Source: DATDAW01 sp036524675 (GTDB lineage Bacteria > Verrucomicrobiota > Verrucomicrobiia > Chthoniobacterales > DASVRZ01). Taken from it: a stretch of DNA of 64,000 bases. Location: assembly GCA_036524675.1 (NCBI GenBank), contig DATDBU010000108.1, forward strand, positions 1-64,000. Direction: 5' to 3'. Shown piece by piece: positions 39,949 through 49,637 of this stretch. The translations under genes and the position numbers were made by a program. The notes under the pieces were generated by a model that was not told where the DNA came from, did not search any database, and saw only the letters and a program-made list of their open reading frames with translations. Each line of letters begins with the position of its first letter. Position 1 is the first letter of the stretch.

Positions 39949-42924
39949 CTATGCCGTTCTGCCGCAGCAGTTTTTATATTTCTTGCCGCTGCCACAGGGA
40001 CAGGGGTCGTTGCGGCCAACGGTGGCAGTCGCCCGCCGGGAGGCGAGGTCGAGCTTGATGGTCTGTTCGTTGGCCGATGGCTCCGTGCCATTTCCCCCTG
40101 AGGACTGATCTGAGCCTCGGGCCGTCTGGTCGTGACTGAGGAGCAGCGTCGGGAGGTTGGCCAGGAATTTCTCGAACGCCATCAGGTTCGTCGTGCTACG
40201 GAACAAATTGCCAAGAATTTCATTTTTGATGTTCGACATCAAACTGACGAACATCTTGTAGGCTTCGTTCTTGTATTCGACCAACGCGTCTTTTTGACCG
40301 TACTGACGCAGGTAAATTCCTTCACGCAGCGCGTCCATGCCGTAGAGGTGTTCCTGCCAGAGACGGTCGATGGCGTTGAGCAGGATATAACGCTCCAGGC
40401 TCTTCAAAGCCTCGTCATCTTCATGAGAGGCCTTGCTGTTATAGGCGGTCTGAATGCGGTCAACGAGAAACGCTGCGTTTTGCTCGGGATTGCGGGTCTC
40501 GACTTGGGCGTTCTGCGCCGTAAGACCGAGCGGAAAAGTTGTGTTAGCCCAATGAATGAGCCCGCCGTAGTTCGGTTCTTCGCCGGTGGGCGGTTCAAGG
40601 AATTCGCTGACCTTTGCGGGAATGGCTTCTTCGATGACTTCGGAAATCATTTTTCGCGGGTCTTCCGTCTCGATGGCCTCGTTGCGATAGCCGTAAACGA
40701 CTTCGCGCTGCTGGTTCATCACGTCGTCGAAATCCAGCGTGCGTTTGCGCATGAGGTAATTGCGCTGTTCGACCCGTTTTTGCGCGGTCTCGACGCTATG
40801 ATTGAGCCACGGATGTTCGAGTTCCTCGCCATCCTGCAGACCGAAGCGCTCCATGATACGCGTCATGCGGTCGGCTGCGCCGAAATTGCGCATGAGATCA
40901 TCCTCAAAGCTGACGTAGAACCGCGATGATCCCGGATCGCCCTGGCGCGCACAACGTCCACGGAGCTGGCGATCAACGCGCCGCGATTCGTGGCGTTCCG
41001 TGCCAATGACATGCAGACCCCCGAGCTCCTGGACCCCCGAGCCGAGTTTAATGTCGGTGCCGCGTCCGGCCATGTTAGTGGAAATCGTGACGGCTCCCGC
41101 GATGCCCGCGCGGGCAACGATTTCAGCTTCCTGCGCGTGGAATTTGGCGTTGAGAACGGTGTGCGGAATCTTTTCGCGCTTGAGCATGCGCGAGACCAGC
41201 TCGGACGCCTCGACGCTGACGGTGCCGACGAGCACGGGCTGGCTTCGGCTGTGGCACTCAATGATTTCCTGAATGGCGGCGTTGTATTTTTCCCGGCGCG
41301 TTTTGTAGATTCTATCGTTCGCGTCGACTCGGGCGACGGGGCGGTTCGTGGGGATGACAATGACGTCGAGCTTGTAAATATCGTGCAGCTCTGTCGCTTC
41401 CGTTTCGGCGGTGCCGGTCATGCCGGCAAGTTTGGTGTAGAGGCGGAAATAGTTTTGGATCGTGATCGTGGCGAGTGTCTGTGTCTCGCGATCGATCTGG
41501 ACGCCTTCCTTGGCTTCGACAGCTTGGTGGAGACCGTCGCTCCAGCGGCGACCCGGCATTTTGCGACCCGTGTTTTCGTCAACGATGATGACTTTGTTGT
41601 CTTCGACGACGTATTCGACGTCTTTTTCGAAGAGGCAATAGGCGCGAAGCAGCTGTGAAATGTTGTGGATGCGCTCGGTCTGGAAATCGAATTTTTGCTG
41701 GCGCTTCTGTTTTTCCTCTTCTTTCTGCTCAGGTGTCAGATCGCCACTAAGATCGATATCGGAAAATTCGGTGATCAAATCCGGCAGGACGAAGGCTTCG
41801 GGCTCATCAGGATTGAGAAACTCGCGGCCGAGATCGGAGAGGTCGGAGTCGTGAGCCTTTTCGTCGATGGTGAAGTAAAGCTCTTCTTTCAACGCGAATA
41901 GCTCGTCCTTGCGGGTGTCCTGATAAAAGGAGAGCTCGGCCTTGTCCATTTGTTTGCGCATTTCGGGCTCTTCCATGAGACGGAGAAGCCCCTTGTTGCG
42001 CGGCTGGCCGAGTTTGACCTTGAACATGAGGAGGCCGCCTTCCTCGGGTTTGCCGGCATCGAACGCGGCTTTGGCGTCCGTTGTGAGCCGGTTGCAGAGC
42101 ATGGTTTGTTTGCGGACGAGCTGTTCGACGAGCGGCTTGAATTTGTCGTATTGATGGGTGGAAACGGTGGCCGGCCCGGAAATGATGAGCGGGGTGCGCG
42201 CTTCATCGATGAGGATGGAGTCGACTTCGTCGACGATGGCGAAGTGGTACCCGCGCTGGACCTGCTGCTCTTTGCTGGTGGCCATGCCATTGTCGCGCAG
42301 GTAATCGAAGCCGAACTCGCTGTTGGTGCCGTAGGTGATGTCGGCGGCGTATTTCAAGCGGCGAATTTGAGGGGCATCATCATGCTGAATGGCGGCGCAG
42401 CTGAGCCCGAGGAAGCTGTAAATCTGGCTCATCCATTCGGCGTCGCGGCGGGCAAGATAATCGTTGACGGTAACGACGTGGACGCCGCGCCCGGCGAGGG
42501 CGTTCAGGTAAACGGGACAGGTGGCGACTAGGGTTTTGCCTTCGCCGGTGGCCATTTCGGCGACGCGTCCGCTATGGAGGACCATGCCGCCGATGAGCTG
42601 CACGTCGAAATGGATCATGTTCCACGTCACGGGCTGGCCGCAGACGGTAAACTCGATTTTCCGTTCCGTGAGGCGGCGTGCAGTATTCTTTACGGCGGCA
42701 AAAGCTTCCGGAAGCAAGTTGTTGAGAGCGTTTTGCAGCTCCTGCGGATCGTCGATTCCGGCGAGGCGGGTTCTCCATTCGTCGGTGAGGGCGCGCAACT
42801 GATCGTCGCTGAAGGATTGGTAACGCTGCTCGATTTCGTTGATCTTGGCGACGATCGGGAGCATCCGGCGGATTTCCCGCTGGTTCTTCGAACCGATGAT
42901 TTTTTTGAGGACCCAGTTGACCAT
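39949..42924 (-). CDS. secA: Protein translocase ATPase SecA
   Basis: This 991-residue motor drives secretory proteins through SecYEG. Features include the N-terminal motor with MATGEGKTLVATCPVYL (Walker A), VHVVTVNDYLARRDAEWM, the DEVD box IVDEVDSILIDEARTPLI, the GTDIKLG switch region, and the C-terminal zinc-binding SEC-C motif NDPCPCGSGKKYKNCCG that contacts SecB and ribosomes. A variable acidic insert (EQKEEEKQKRQQKF) lies in the first motor half. It is followed by pyrE and ridA upstream on the same strand. Confidence 0.97.
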   Translation of the reverse strand: MVNWVLKKIIGSKNQREIRRMLPIVAKINEIEQRYQSFSDDQLRALTDEWRTRLAGIDDPQELQNALNNLLPEAFAAVKNTARRLTERKIEFTVCGQPVTWNMIHFDVQLIGGMVLHSGRVAEMATGEGKTLVATCPVYLNALAGRGVHVVTVNDYLARRDAEWMSQIYSFLGLSCAAIQHDDAPQIRRLKYAADITYGTNSEFGFDYLRDNGMATSKEQQVQRGYHFAIVDEVDSILIDEARTPLIISGPATVSTHQYDKFKPLVEQLVRKQTMLCNRLTTDAKAAFDAGKPEEGGLLMFKVKLGQPRNKGLLRLMEEPEMRKQMDKAELSFYQDTRKDELFALKEELYFTIDEKAHDSDLSDLGREFLNPDEPEAFVLPDLITEFSDIDLSGDLTPEQKEEEKQKRQQKFDFQTERIHNISQLLRAYCLFEKDVEYVVEDNKVIIVDENTGRKMPGRRWSDGLHQAVEAKEGVQIDRETQTLATITIQNYFRLYTKLAGMTGTAETEATELHDIYKLDVIVIPTNRPVARVDANDRIYKTRREKYNAAIQEIIECHSRSQPVLVGTVSVEASELVSRMLKREKIPHTVLNAKFHAQEAEIVARAGIAGAVTISTNMAGRGTDIKLGSGVQELGGLHVIGTERHESRRVDRQLRGRCARQGDPGSSRFYVSFEDDLMRNFGAADRMTRIMERFGLQDGEELEHPWLNHSVETAQKRVEQRNYLMRKRTLDFDDVMNQQREVVYGYRNEAIETEDPRKMISEVIEEAIPAKVSEFLEPPTGEEPNYGGLIHWANTTFPLGLTAQNAQVETRNPEQNAAFLVDRIQTAYNSKASHEDDEALKSLERYILLNAIDRLWQEHLYGMDALREGIYLRQYGQKDALVEYKNEAYKMFVSLMSNIKNEILGNLFRSTTNLMAFEKFLANLPTLLLSHDQTARGSDQSSGGNGTEPSANEQTIKLDLASRRATATVGRNDPCPCGSGKKYKNCCGRTA

Positions 42925-42974
42925 GGGAAGGGAATTAGGAAGTCAGAATGAAGAAGGCAGAAGACGGGAGTAAT

Positions 42975-43541
42975 TTACTTGCTGCCGGGGCGGGTGAGGG
43001 GAAGGGAGGCGAGATCAGGCGGAAGAGCGTCAGCCGGCCAGGTCTCGACGTGGAGTTTTAAAAGGGAAACGAATGGTGCGCCGAAGTCGGGTACTTGATC
43101 GCCGCTGCGGTCCACGAGGGTTCCAACGGCTGCGACCACGCCACCGTGTTGTTTGACGATGGCAATTGTCTCGGAAACGCGACCGCCTTTGGTGACAACG
43201 TCTTCGATAACGAGGAAACGTTCGCCGGGCTTAATCTCGAATCCGCGGCGGAGAACGAGTGCGCCGTTTTCTTTCTCGGCGAAGATGTGCTTTTTGCCGA
43301 GGGCGCGGCCGATTTCATGACCGACGATGAGGCCCCCCAGAGCAGGGGAAATCACCGTGTCTGCCTCGACGTGGCGGAGTTTGTCGGCTAGCTGGCTGCA
43401 GACTTTCGCGGCAATGAGCGGGTGCTGGAGGAGCAACGCGCATTGGAAGAATTGGCGGCTGTGGAGGCCCGAGCGCAGCACAAAATGGCCTTCGAGGAGG
43501 GCGTTGGTTTGTTTGAAAAGCGAGAGGATTTCGTCCGACAT
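42975..43541 (-). CDS. pyrE: Orotate phosphoribosyltransferase
   Basis: PyrE joins orotate to PRPP to make OMP, the substrate of PyrF, also in this window. The PRPP-binding loop FLVIEDVVTKGGRVSETI lies near residues 108-125, preceded by ISPALGGLIVGHEIGRAL and the Lys-containing FAEKENG loop. At 188 residues it is of the short bacterial type. It is about 50 bases upstream of secA, same direction. Confidence 0.95.
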   Translation of the reverse strand: MSDEILSLFKQTNALLEGHFVLRSGLHSRQFFQCALLLQHPLIAAKVCSQLADKLRHVEADTVISPALGGLIVGHEIGRALGKKHIFAEKENGALVLRRGFEIKPGERFLVIEDVVTKGGRVSETIAIVKQHGGVVAAVGTLVDRSGDQVPDFGAPFVSLLKLHVETWPADALPPDLASLPLTRPGSK

Positions 43542-43571
43542 TTGGCGTTGCTCTAAATATATAAGCGCAAA

Positions 43572-43949
43572 TCAGGCAACCGCGATGAATTCGATTTCGA
43601 CTTGGGCCCCTTTTGGCAATCCAGCGACCTGGATCGTGGATCGAGCTGGGAACGGCTCGGCGAAATACGTGGCATAAACGGCGTTCATGGCCGCGAATTG
43701 TCCGAGGTCGGTGAGGAAAACCGTGGTCTTGACGACATTCGCGAAGGTCAGCCCCTTCGCAGCGAGGACCGCTTTGATGTTTTCGAGCACACGAGTCGTC
43801 TGCTCCGTGATGCCGCCGGCGACCAGTTCGCCTGTTGCTGGATCAAGCGGAATCTGCCCAGCGGCAAACAGCATGTCTCCGGTCCAGACGGCCTGTGAAT
43901 ACGGTCCGACGGCAGCCGGAGCGGCGGGTGTGCTGACGATTTCCTTCAT
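43572..43949 (-). CDS. ridA: RidA family enamine/imine deaminase
   Basis: This 125-residue protein hydrolyses reactive enamines from PLP enzymes such as threonine dehydratase. Visible are VGPYSQAVWTGDMLFAAGQIP at the N-terminus, VVKTTVFLTDLGQFAAMN in the middle, and the catalytic Arg in PFPARSTIQVAGLPKGAQVEI. ATG 43949 gives the family length; the frame is open further upstream to 44015. It is in line with pyrE and secA. Confidence 0.93.
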   Translation of the reverse strand: MKEIVSTPAAPAAVGPYSQAVWTGDMLFAAGQIPLDPATGELVAGGITEQTTRVLENIKAVLAAKGLTFANVVKTTVFLTDLGQFAAMNAVYATYFAEPFPARSTIQVAGLPKGAQVEIEFIAVA

Positions 43950-44097
43950 GACGGGCAGATAAAATGGGACTGGGAAACTATCAGCAGGGCCCGGGGTGTC
44001 AATTTCGCTAAGCAATCCTCTTTTGCCTTACTCTTAATTCGTGATCTTCCTCTGCCCCCGCATTGCCTCGAAGTGGGAAATCCGGTATTTTCACGCA

Positions 44098-44676
44098 ATG
44101 ACCGCCATCGCTGTCAAAGATTTGCGTATTTCTCCCGAAGAATACCTGAAGGAAGAATTAGTGGCTTCGCAAAAACACGAATATGTGGCAGGCGCGGTTT
44201 TTGCCATGGCTGGCAATAGCCGGAATCACAATGAGATCGCTGCCAACCTTTTGTCGATATTGCGCGGCCACTTGAAAGGAAAGCAATGCTCAGCCTTGGG
44301 CAGCGATATGAAATTGAAAGTATCGGCGGCTTGGGGGGAAGCGTTTTACTATCCTGATGTAACGGTCGCCTGCGACCCTACGGATCGTTCCGAGTATTTT
44401 TTGGAACGTCCGACTATTATTTTCGAGATATTGTCGCCCTCGACAGAAACGGTCGATCGCCGGGAAAAGAGGGTCGCTTATACGACGATTCCTTCACTCG
44501 AAGTATATGTCCTGATTGAACAGGACCGAATCGAAGGAACGGCTTATCGCCGGACGGATAATGGTTGGGCTGGTGAAATCATTACGGGCGCCGATGTCAT
44601 TCTGAAGCTCGCACCTATCCAACTCGATATTCGGCTGGGCGACCTTTACGACGGAACGACCGTCCGTTTCGATTAG
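44098..44676 (+). CDS. Uma2 family (DUF820) PD-(D/E)XK nuclease-like protein
   Basis: This 192-residue protein from ATG 44098 shows the family blocks: ISPEEYLKEE, KHEYVAGAVFAMAGNSRNHN, the active-site pair YYPDVTVAC and IIFEILSPSTE (D then E-x-x), and LEVYVLIEQDRI. These form the restriction-endonuclease-like fold; the biological role is unknown and the family is expanded in Cyanobacteria, Planctomycetes and Verrucomicrobia. It is an isolated gene, divergent from ridA. Confidence 0.9.
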   Translation: MTAIAVKDLRISPEEYLKEELVASQKHEYVAGAVFAMAGNSRNHNEIAANLLSILRGHLKGKQCSALGSDMKLKVSAAWGEAFYYPDVTVACDPTDRSEYFLERPTIIFEILSPSTETVDRREKRVAYTTIPSLEVYVLIEQDRIEGTAYRRTDNGWAGEIITGADVILKLAPIQLDIRLGDLYDGTTVRFD

Positions 44677-44682
44677 CTTTGC

Positions 44683-44898
44683 TTACCGCTTCAGCAGCCA
44701 CATCACCAGGGTCGCAACCAAGCTGATCACGACGCACGTCACAATCGGGAAATAGAACGAAAAATTCCCTTTCTCCACATGGATATCCCCCGGCAGCCGC
44801 CCCAATGGAATGCCGAATTGCCCGCCTTTCCATAATACCAGTCCGATGACGGCGAGTATCAGCCCAAGAACGAAAAGTGTTTTCCCGATTTCAGGCAT
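44683..44898 (-). CDS. DUF2905 small membrane protein
   Basis: This 71-residue protein has two transmembrane segments (LFVLGLILAVIGLVLW and FPIVTCVVISLVATLVMWLL) and the family signature FGIPLGRLPGDIHVE between them. DUF2905 proteins are widespread and uncharacterised. The gene follows bioB by 9 bases on the same strand and is likely co-transcribed, though no link to biotin is known. Confidence 0.88.
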   Translation of the reverse strand: MPEIGKTLFVLGLILAVIGLVLWKGGQFGIPLGRLPGDIHVEKGNFSFYFPIVTCVVISLVATLVMWLLKR

Positions 44899-44907
44899 GG
44901 GTGAAAC

Positions 44908-45882
44908 TTACTGACACGCCATGTGCTCGCAAACTTCTCCTTCGTCGAATGGCATCTGCGGTACGAGATCGAGCTTTTCCAACAGCTCCAGATCTTGGTC
45001 TTTGCCCGGATTCGCCGCAGTAAGCAGTTTGTTTCCGTAGAAAATCGAGTTCGCGCCTGCGAAAAAGCAGAGTGCCTGTCCTTCTGGTGTCAGCCGTGTC
45101 CGGCCTGCGCTGAGTCGTACTTTAGCCCTTGGAAATGCGATGCGCGTCGTCGCGATTAAGCGCACGATTTCAAAGATGTCCACTGGCTGCTGTTGTTCCA
45201 AAGGGGTGCCGGGCATTGCCATCAAGCAATTGATCGGGACGCTCTCGGGCGGCGGATTGAACGTGCAGAGCGTCTCGAGCATTTTCAGACGGTCCGTCAC
45301 CGTTTCGCCCATCCCGATAATTCCGCCGCAACAGACCGACATCCCCGACTTTTGCACAGAGGCGATCGTATCCAGGCGGTTCCGGTACGTGTGTGTGGTG
45401 ACGATTTCCGGATAAAAATCCTCTGACGTATCAATGTTGTGATTGTAGGCCGTGACACCGGCTTCTTTCAGCCGGCGCGCTTCGACGTCGCCGAGCTGCC
45501 CCAGCGTCACGCACACTTCCATTCCCAGCTTGCTTACTTCGCGAATCGTCTCCAGCACCTGATCAAACCGCGGATCGCCGTCCCGCACGCCTTTCCACGC
45601 GGCGCCCATGCAAAAGCGCGTCGAGCCGTTTTCCTTCGCCTGTTGCGCGATGGGCAGAATCTGCTCGGTCGTCATGAGCCGTTCCGCCTTTACTCCCGTC
45701 GAATAACGGGCGCTTTGGGCGCAGTACCCGCAGTCCTCGCTGCATCCGCCCGTCTTGATACTGAGCAATGTGCAGAGCTGCACCTCATTACCCGTCCAAT
45801 GCTCCAAATAGATGTCCCGGCTCTGCTGGATGAGTTTGAAAAACGGCTGATGGTAAATGCGTTCGAGGTCCGCGAGTTTCAT
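44908..45882 (-). CDS. bioB: Biotin synthase
   Basis: BioB inserts sulfur into dethiobiotin. The radical-SAM cluster motif GGCSEDCGYCAQSARY (C-x3-C-x2-C) lies near residues 46-61. Other family blocks are FCMGAAWKGVRDGD, AYNHNIDTSEDFYPEIVTTH, CCGGIIGMGET, the Arg-containing RLSAGRTRLTPE that ligates the 2Fe-2S cluster, and ANSIFYGNKLLT. At 324 residues the length is normal. No bioA, bioD or bioF is near; clusters would come from the SufS-SufU route. Confidence 0.96.
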   Translation of the reverse strand: MKLADLERIYHQPFFKLIQQSRDIYLEHWTGNEVQLCTLLSIKTGGCSEDCGYCAQSARYSTGVKAERLMTTEQILPIAQQAKENGSTRFCMGAAWKGVRDGDPRFDQVLETIREVSKLGMEVCVTLGQLGDVEARRLKEAGVTAYNHNIDTSEDFYPEIVTTHTYRNRLDTIASVQKSGMSVCCGGIIGMGETVTDRLKMLETLCTFNPPPESVPINCLMAMPGTPLEQQQPVDIFEIVRLIATTRIAFPRAKVRLSAGRTRLTPEGQALCFFAGANSIFYGNKLLTAANPGKDQDLELLEKLDLVPQMPFDEGEVCEHMACQ

Positions 45883-45931
45883 TAAGTTCCTGCTTCCTTT
45901 GCTTTCCTTGGTGTCAAGATTTGCGCTGGCC

Positions 45932-46699
45932 TCACAGGCCGTACCACCGTCCCCCTGGAGTGGAAATAATCGGCAGTGTGTCGGTCATGTATTGCGTCTT
46001 CCCGACGGCCCCGATCATCTTTTTGCCGCATGCCTCCTGAAACTTTTTGGACATGCTTTCACCTGTGTGACATCCCCAGCTCCGGATGTAGGCGTTCCTC
46101 GCAAAACTGCTGCCCTTGATTCGGCTCAAGTCGTCTTCATGCAGCCAGGCCTTCGAGGCGCTGTCGATTTCGTTGCTGTAGTCAAACATCCAACAGGCCC
46201 TGTTCGAGTGCCCAAAATATTCCAAACCCGCGATTTTCAATCCGTCGCGGTTGTTCAAATAAGCGACAAGCTCCGACGTCGAACTGAACGGCACGAATTT
46301 CACTCCATAGGCTTCCGGGATCGAGCGGATAATGCTAAAAAGGTCCGCTTTTTCCGTCAACGCTCCGCGCCGTTTGTAAGCCGGCGTGTAAAGTAGCCAT
46401 GTGATTCGCGCGTCCGGTCCGTAGGAGTTCCGCAATTCCGCGATGCGAATCCGCGAGGCCCGGATAAAATTCAGCCACCAGTTGTCATGGGGTTGCGCCT
46501 TGAATTTTTCCCACTGCATCAATGAGACGCCGCCTGTGATGATCACATATTCGCCGTCGAGTTTCTGATACGTCGTCGGAGGCGCCGGTAGTTGAGGCAT
46601 TGCCGGTTCCGGGGCTATCTGGCCGTGGGCGCAAACGAGCGCTCCGGCGATAAAAAGAAGTCCGAAAGCAATTGAGCGGCGCAATTTCGTCAGAAACAT
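45932..46699 (-). CDS. Secreted protein with a possible His-Cys catalytic dyad
   Basis: From ATG 46699 this 255-residue protein has a signal peptide (SIAFGLLFIAGALVCAHGQ). The domain alternates strands and helices (YVIITGGVSLMQWEKF, ARITWLLYTPAYKR, VKFVPFSSTSELVAYLN), then IAGLEYFGHSNRACWM (H164) and AYIRSWGCHTGESMSKKF (C210). A His after a strand followed by a Cys after the next strand is the arrangement of caspase-like (clan CD) peptidases, but no such family is confirmed here. It may be a periplasmic hydrolase. The frame is open to 46789 and would overlap uvrD, so the later start is preferred. Confidence 0.5.
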   Translation of the reverse strand: MFLTKLRRSIAFGLLFIAGALVCAHGQIAPEPAMPQLPAPPTTYQKLDGEYVIITGGVSLMQWEKFKAQPHDNWWLNFIRASRIRIAELRNSYGPDARITWLLYTPAYKRRGALTEKADLFSIIRSIPEAYGVKFVPFSSTSELVAYLNNRDGLKIAGLEYFGHSNRACWMFDYSNEIDSASKAWLHEDDLSRIKGSSFARNAYIRSWGCHTGESMSKKFQEACGKKMIGAVGKTQYMTDTLPIISTPGGRWYGL

Positions 46700-46781
46700 G
46701 GCAGCGGCGACCTTACGCAGCTCGATTACCGCCATCAAGCGCAACATGGTGATGACGATTGCGGCCGGGCCGCAAATGATC

Positions 46782-48782
46782 CTAGTCACCCCGGATGAGG
46801 TCTTTCATTCGCGCAAAGCTTGCCCGGGCGGAATCGTTGCTCACGGGAGCAGACATGAGCTGGTGGTAATTCGTGTGTTCGATATCCTCGGGCGCCAGTT
46901 CTTTGATGAACGAACTCGGAGCACAGGGCGAAGCGCTGCCGTATTTCAGACGGCCGCGGCAGTGAGTCAGCGTCAGATTCTTTCTAGCCCTAGTGATGCC
47001 GACGTAGAGCAGGCGACGTTCTTCGTCGAGGGTCCCTTCAAGTTTCGAGCGATCGTGCGGGAGCAAGCCTTCCTCGAGGCCGATGAGGTAGACATGAGGG
47101 AATTCGAGGCCTTTTGCGGCATGCAATGTAATCAGTGTCACGCCCTTCTGTTTATCTTCCTTGTCTTCTTCTTCCCGCTGTTGATCCAGGCTGAGTTCGT
47201 CCAGAAAACCTTGCAACCCGTCATCCTTGCGGAGTTGATAATCGCCCAATGCGTTGAGCATTTCGCGAACGTTCGTCTCGCGGGAGAGCGCTTCCTCGGG
47301 CGTTTTGCAGGAGCGTGTCAGATCCTCCAGATATTTGGTCTCGGCAATGAGGTCATTGACGACCGCGACGTAATCGGCGCGCGGCTCGAGAATCCGCGTC
47401 TCGTACCGGTCGACCAGTGCCGCAAATGACCGGATGGCTTCCGCCGTTTTCTTTGTGAAGGTCGTCAGGAAAGGGTCAGAGCGCAGTGTCGCAAACACGC
47501 TCGTTTTATCGGCGATGCTTTGCTCGATGGCGCGGTCGGTCGTCGCCGAGCTAATTCCGCGCGCCGGGGTGTTGATGATCCGTAGTAAACTCACATCATC
47601 GTCCGGATTCAAGATTGCGGACAAATACGACAGGATGTCTTTCACCTCCCGCCGGTCGTAAAAACTTCGCCCGCCGATGAGGCGGTATGGGATTTTCAAC
47701 CGGCGTAACTGTTCTTCGAGAAGACGCGATTGGGCGTTCATCCGGTAAAGGATCGCGAAGTCGTCCCACGCAACGACTTTTTCCAGGCCGATCCGATGGA
47801 TCTCCTCGACTACGAATTGCGCCTCCAGCCGGTCGTCGGGCACGGCAATGATGCGGATTTTGTCTCCGGCGCCGTTTTCGCTCCACAGTGTTTTCGGACG
47901 CCGGCGCGGATTGTTTTTAATAAGGCTATTGGCGGTGTTGAGGATGGCGTTGGTCGAGCGGTAATTCTGCTCCAGTTTTACAATGTGCGGATTGGGAAAG
48001 TGTCGCTCGAATTCGAGGATGTTCGATACTTCCGCGCCGCGCCAGCCATAGATGCTCTGGTCATCGTCGCCCACCACGCATACGTTGGGCGGGTCGCCCG
48101 CGAGCAGGCTCACGAGATCCATCTGGAGCCTGTTGGTATCCTGAAATTCGTCGACCATCAGATACCGGAATTTCCCGCGCCACGTATCGCGGACGTCATC
48201 GTGTGTGCCGAGAACTTCGACGGCAAGCAAAAGCAAATCGTCGAAATCCACGGCGTTCAGGTGTTTCAATTCCGCCTGATACTGGCGATAAACCGCCCCA
48301 AGTAGCGTCTGATCGTCTGGCGGCGGGCGCCAACCGTTGTTTTTTGCTTTGCTGATGAGCGCTTTTGCGGCACCCGGCTCGAGTTTTTCGTCGCGGGCGG
48401 CGAGACGGTTGATGATTTTCTTAAGAAGCCCCGTTTGGTCTCCCTCGCCGTAGATCGAAAAATTGTTTTTGTAGCCCAGCTTTTCAATCGACGTGCGCAG
48501 GATCCGCAAACACAGGGCGTGGAATGTGGAAAGGGTCACTTTCTTCGAATCCTCGACCATGCCGGCGACACGTTCGCGCATTTCATTGGCTGCTTTGTTC
48601 GTAAACGTCACAGCGAGAATGTGTTCTGGCTTGACGCCTTGATGCAGCATATAGGCGATCCGGGCCGTGATCACGCGCGTCTTGCCCGTGCCCGCGCCGG
48701 CGAGGATCAGTACCGGACCCTCGGTATGGGTGACCGCATCGTGTTGGGCAGGGTTGAGATCGAACAGGCGAAAGCGGCTCAT
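46782..48782 (-). CDS. UvrD/Rep/PcrA family DNA helicase
   Basis: This 666-residue SF1A 3'-5' helicase shows motif I LILAGAGTGKTRVIT, Ia VTFTNKAANEMRERV, II LMVDEFQDTNRLQ, III VVGDDDQSIYGWRGAE, IV LEQNYRST, V VTLITLHAAKGLEFPHVYLIG and VI ERRLLYVGITRARKNLTLTHC. The Q-motif (LNPAQHDAV) is near the start. The length is near that of Rep (about 670) and shorter than UvrD/PcrA, with no long C-terminal Tudor-like tail. The role is in replication restart or repair. Confidence 0.93.
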   Translation of the reverse strand: MSRFRLFDLNPAQHDAVTHTEGPVLILAGAGTGKTRVITARIAYMLHQGVKPEHILAVTFTNKAANEMRERVAGMVEDSKKVTLSTFHALCLRILRTSIEKLGYKNNFSIYGEGDQTGLLKKIINRLAARDEKLEPGAAKALISKAKNNGWRPPPDDQTLLGAVYRQYQAELKHLNAVDFDDLLLLAVEVLGTHDDVRDTWRGKFRYLMVDEFQDTNRLQMDLVSLLAGDPPNVCVVGDDDQSIYGWRGAEVSNILEFERHFPNPHIVKLEQNYRSTNAILNTANSLIKNNPRRRPKTLWSENGAGDKIRIIAVPDDRLEAQFVVEEIHRIGLEKVVAWDDFAILYRMNAQSRLLEEQLRRLKIPYRLIGGRSFYDRREVKDILSYLSAILNPDDDVSLLRIINTPARGISSATTDRAIEQSIADKTSVFATLRSDPFLTTFTKKTAEAIRSFAALVDRYETRILEPRADYVAVVNDLIAETKYLEDLTRSCKTPEEALSRETNVREMLNALGDYQLRKDDGLQGFLDELSLDQQREEEDKEDKQKGVTLITLHAAKGLEFPHVYLIGLEEGLLPHDRSKLEGTLDEERRLLYVGITRARKNLTLTHCRGRLKYGSASPCAPSSFIKELAPEDIEHTNYHQLMSAPVSNDSARASFARMKDLIRGD

Positions 48783-49637
48783 GATCAGGGCCGGAATGGG
48801 TAAAGGCTGGGATGCGTGAGCGCAAGCCTTCGCGATAGGAAAATCCCAAAACTCCCAAGCTTCATTCTGGTTTGAAGAACGGGGCGAACACTGTGCGAGC
48901 GACGGAGTCCGAAAACGGAACTGTGTTGCAATCCGTCGCGTGTTAGTTATCCTCGGCGCTGCAGCGGATGAGTTGTTAGCATGTCATCAGGAAATGGGAG
49001 CTAGTACGCCTTTGTTTGTCTGATGATGCGTCAACGAAATGGATCGCATGTAGATGATACCCATGCGTCGTGCCATCCATTCGGATAATACATATTACAG
49101 GTTCTTACAGAGAAGGTTGTGTAACGCGGGCATGCTGCCTGCCCTGGAGAGAGTTCCAACGGATCCTCTGGAATCCGCGGAACGGCAGACGGAAATACCC
49201 GCGTTACAAAGCTTCTCCACGCACTGCGATCGCGCCTTCTGGCTACTGAAGCCGCTTTCGCCATTGAGCACAGCGGCTGCCCATCGTGTTTGCCGGCACC
49301 GGCGTACAAATTTTTCGCCAGGCGTTTCAGTAGACCATAAACAACGCTATTTCGCCAATATTAGTCAACTAGTTAATCCTTGGGGCCGAAAAAGTAAATC
49401 ACTCTGTTGGGCTATGACAGCCCGTTTTTCACCGGCAAATTTTGGTTGATGTCCCCGGCTCGGGACGGATTCCGGTTTTGCGAAAAAGCCGATTTTGCAC
49501 GGAACGAGGGCGTGGCTGCCCGCAAGCAGCCATCGGAAAACCGGCGGGCGGAAAATCATCATCGCTTTGACCCGATGAACGAAATGAAATTGGAAGGCTC
49601 TTGAAAATGGTCGGATGCCGTTCGTAAAGTTTGATTC
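48783..49637. other. Long intergenic region with a nested inverted repeat
   Basis: About 850 bases without a supported gene; the open frames either overlap the cupin gene antisense or have no family features. The main structure is the 98-base inverted repeat at 49115-49212, listed separately. The cupin promoter should lie just before 49638. Confidence 0.5.
49115..49212. repeat. 98-base nested inverted repeat
   Basis: TGTAACGCGGG (49120-49130) pairs exactly with CCCGCGTTACA (49198-49208). Inside, GTTCC pairs with GGAAC and GGATCC with GGAATCC, so the whole block can fold into one long imperfect hairpin. It has no coding content. It looks like an extragenic palindromic repeat; no second copy is in the window. 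Confidence 0.65.
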
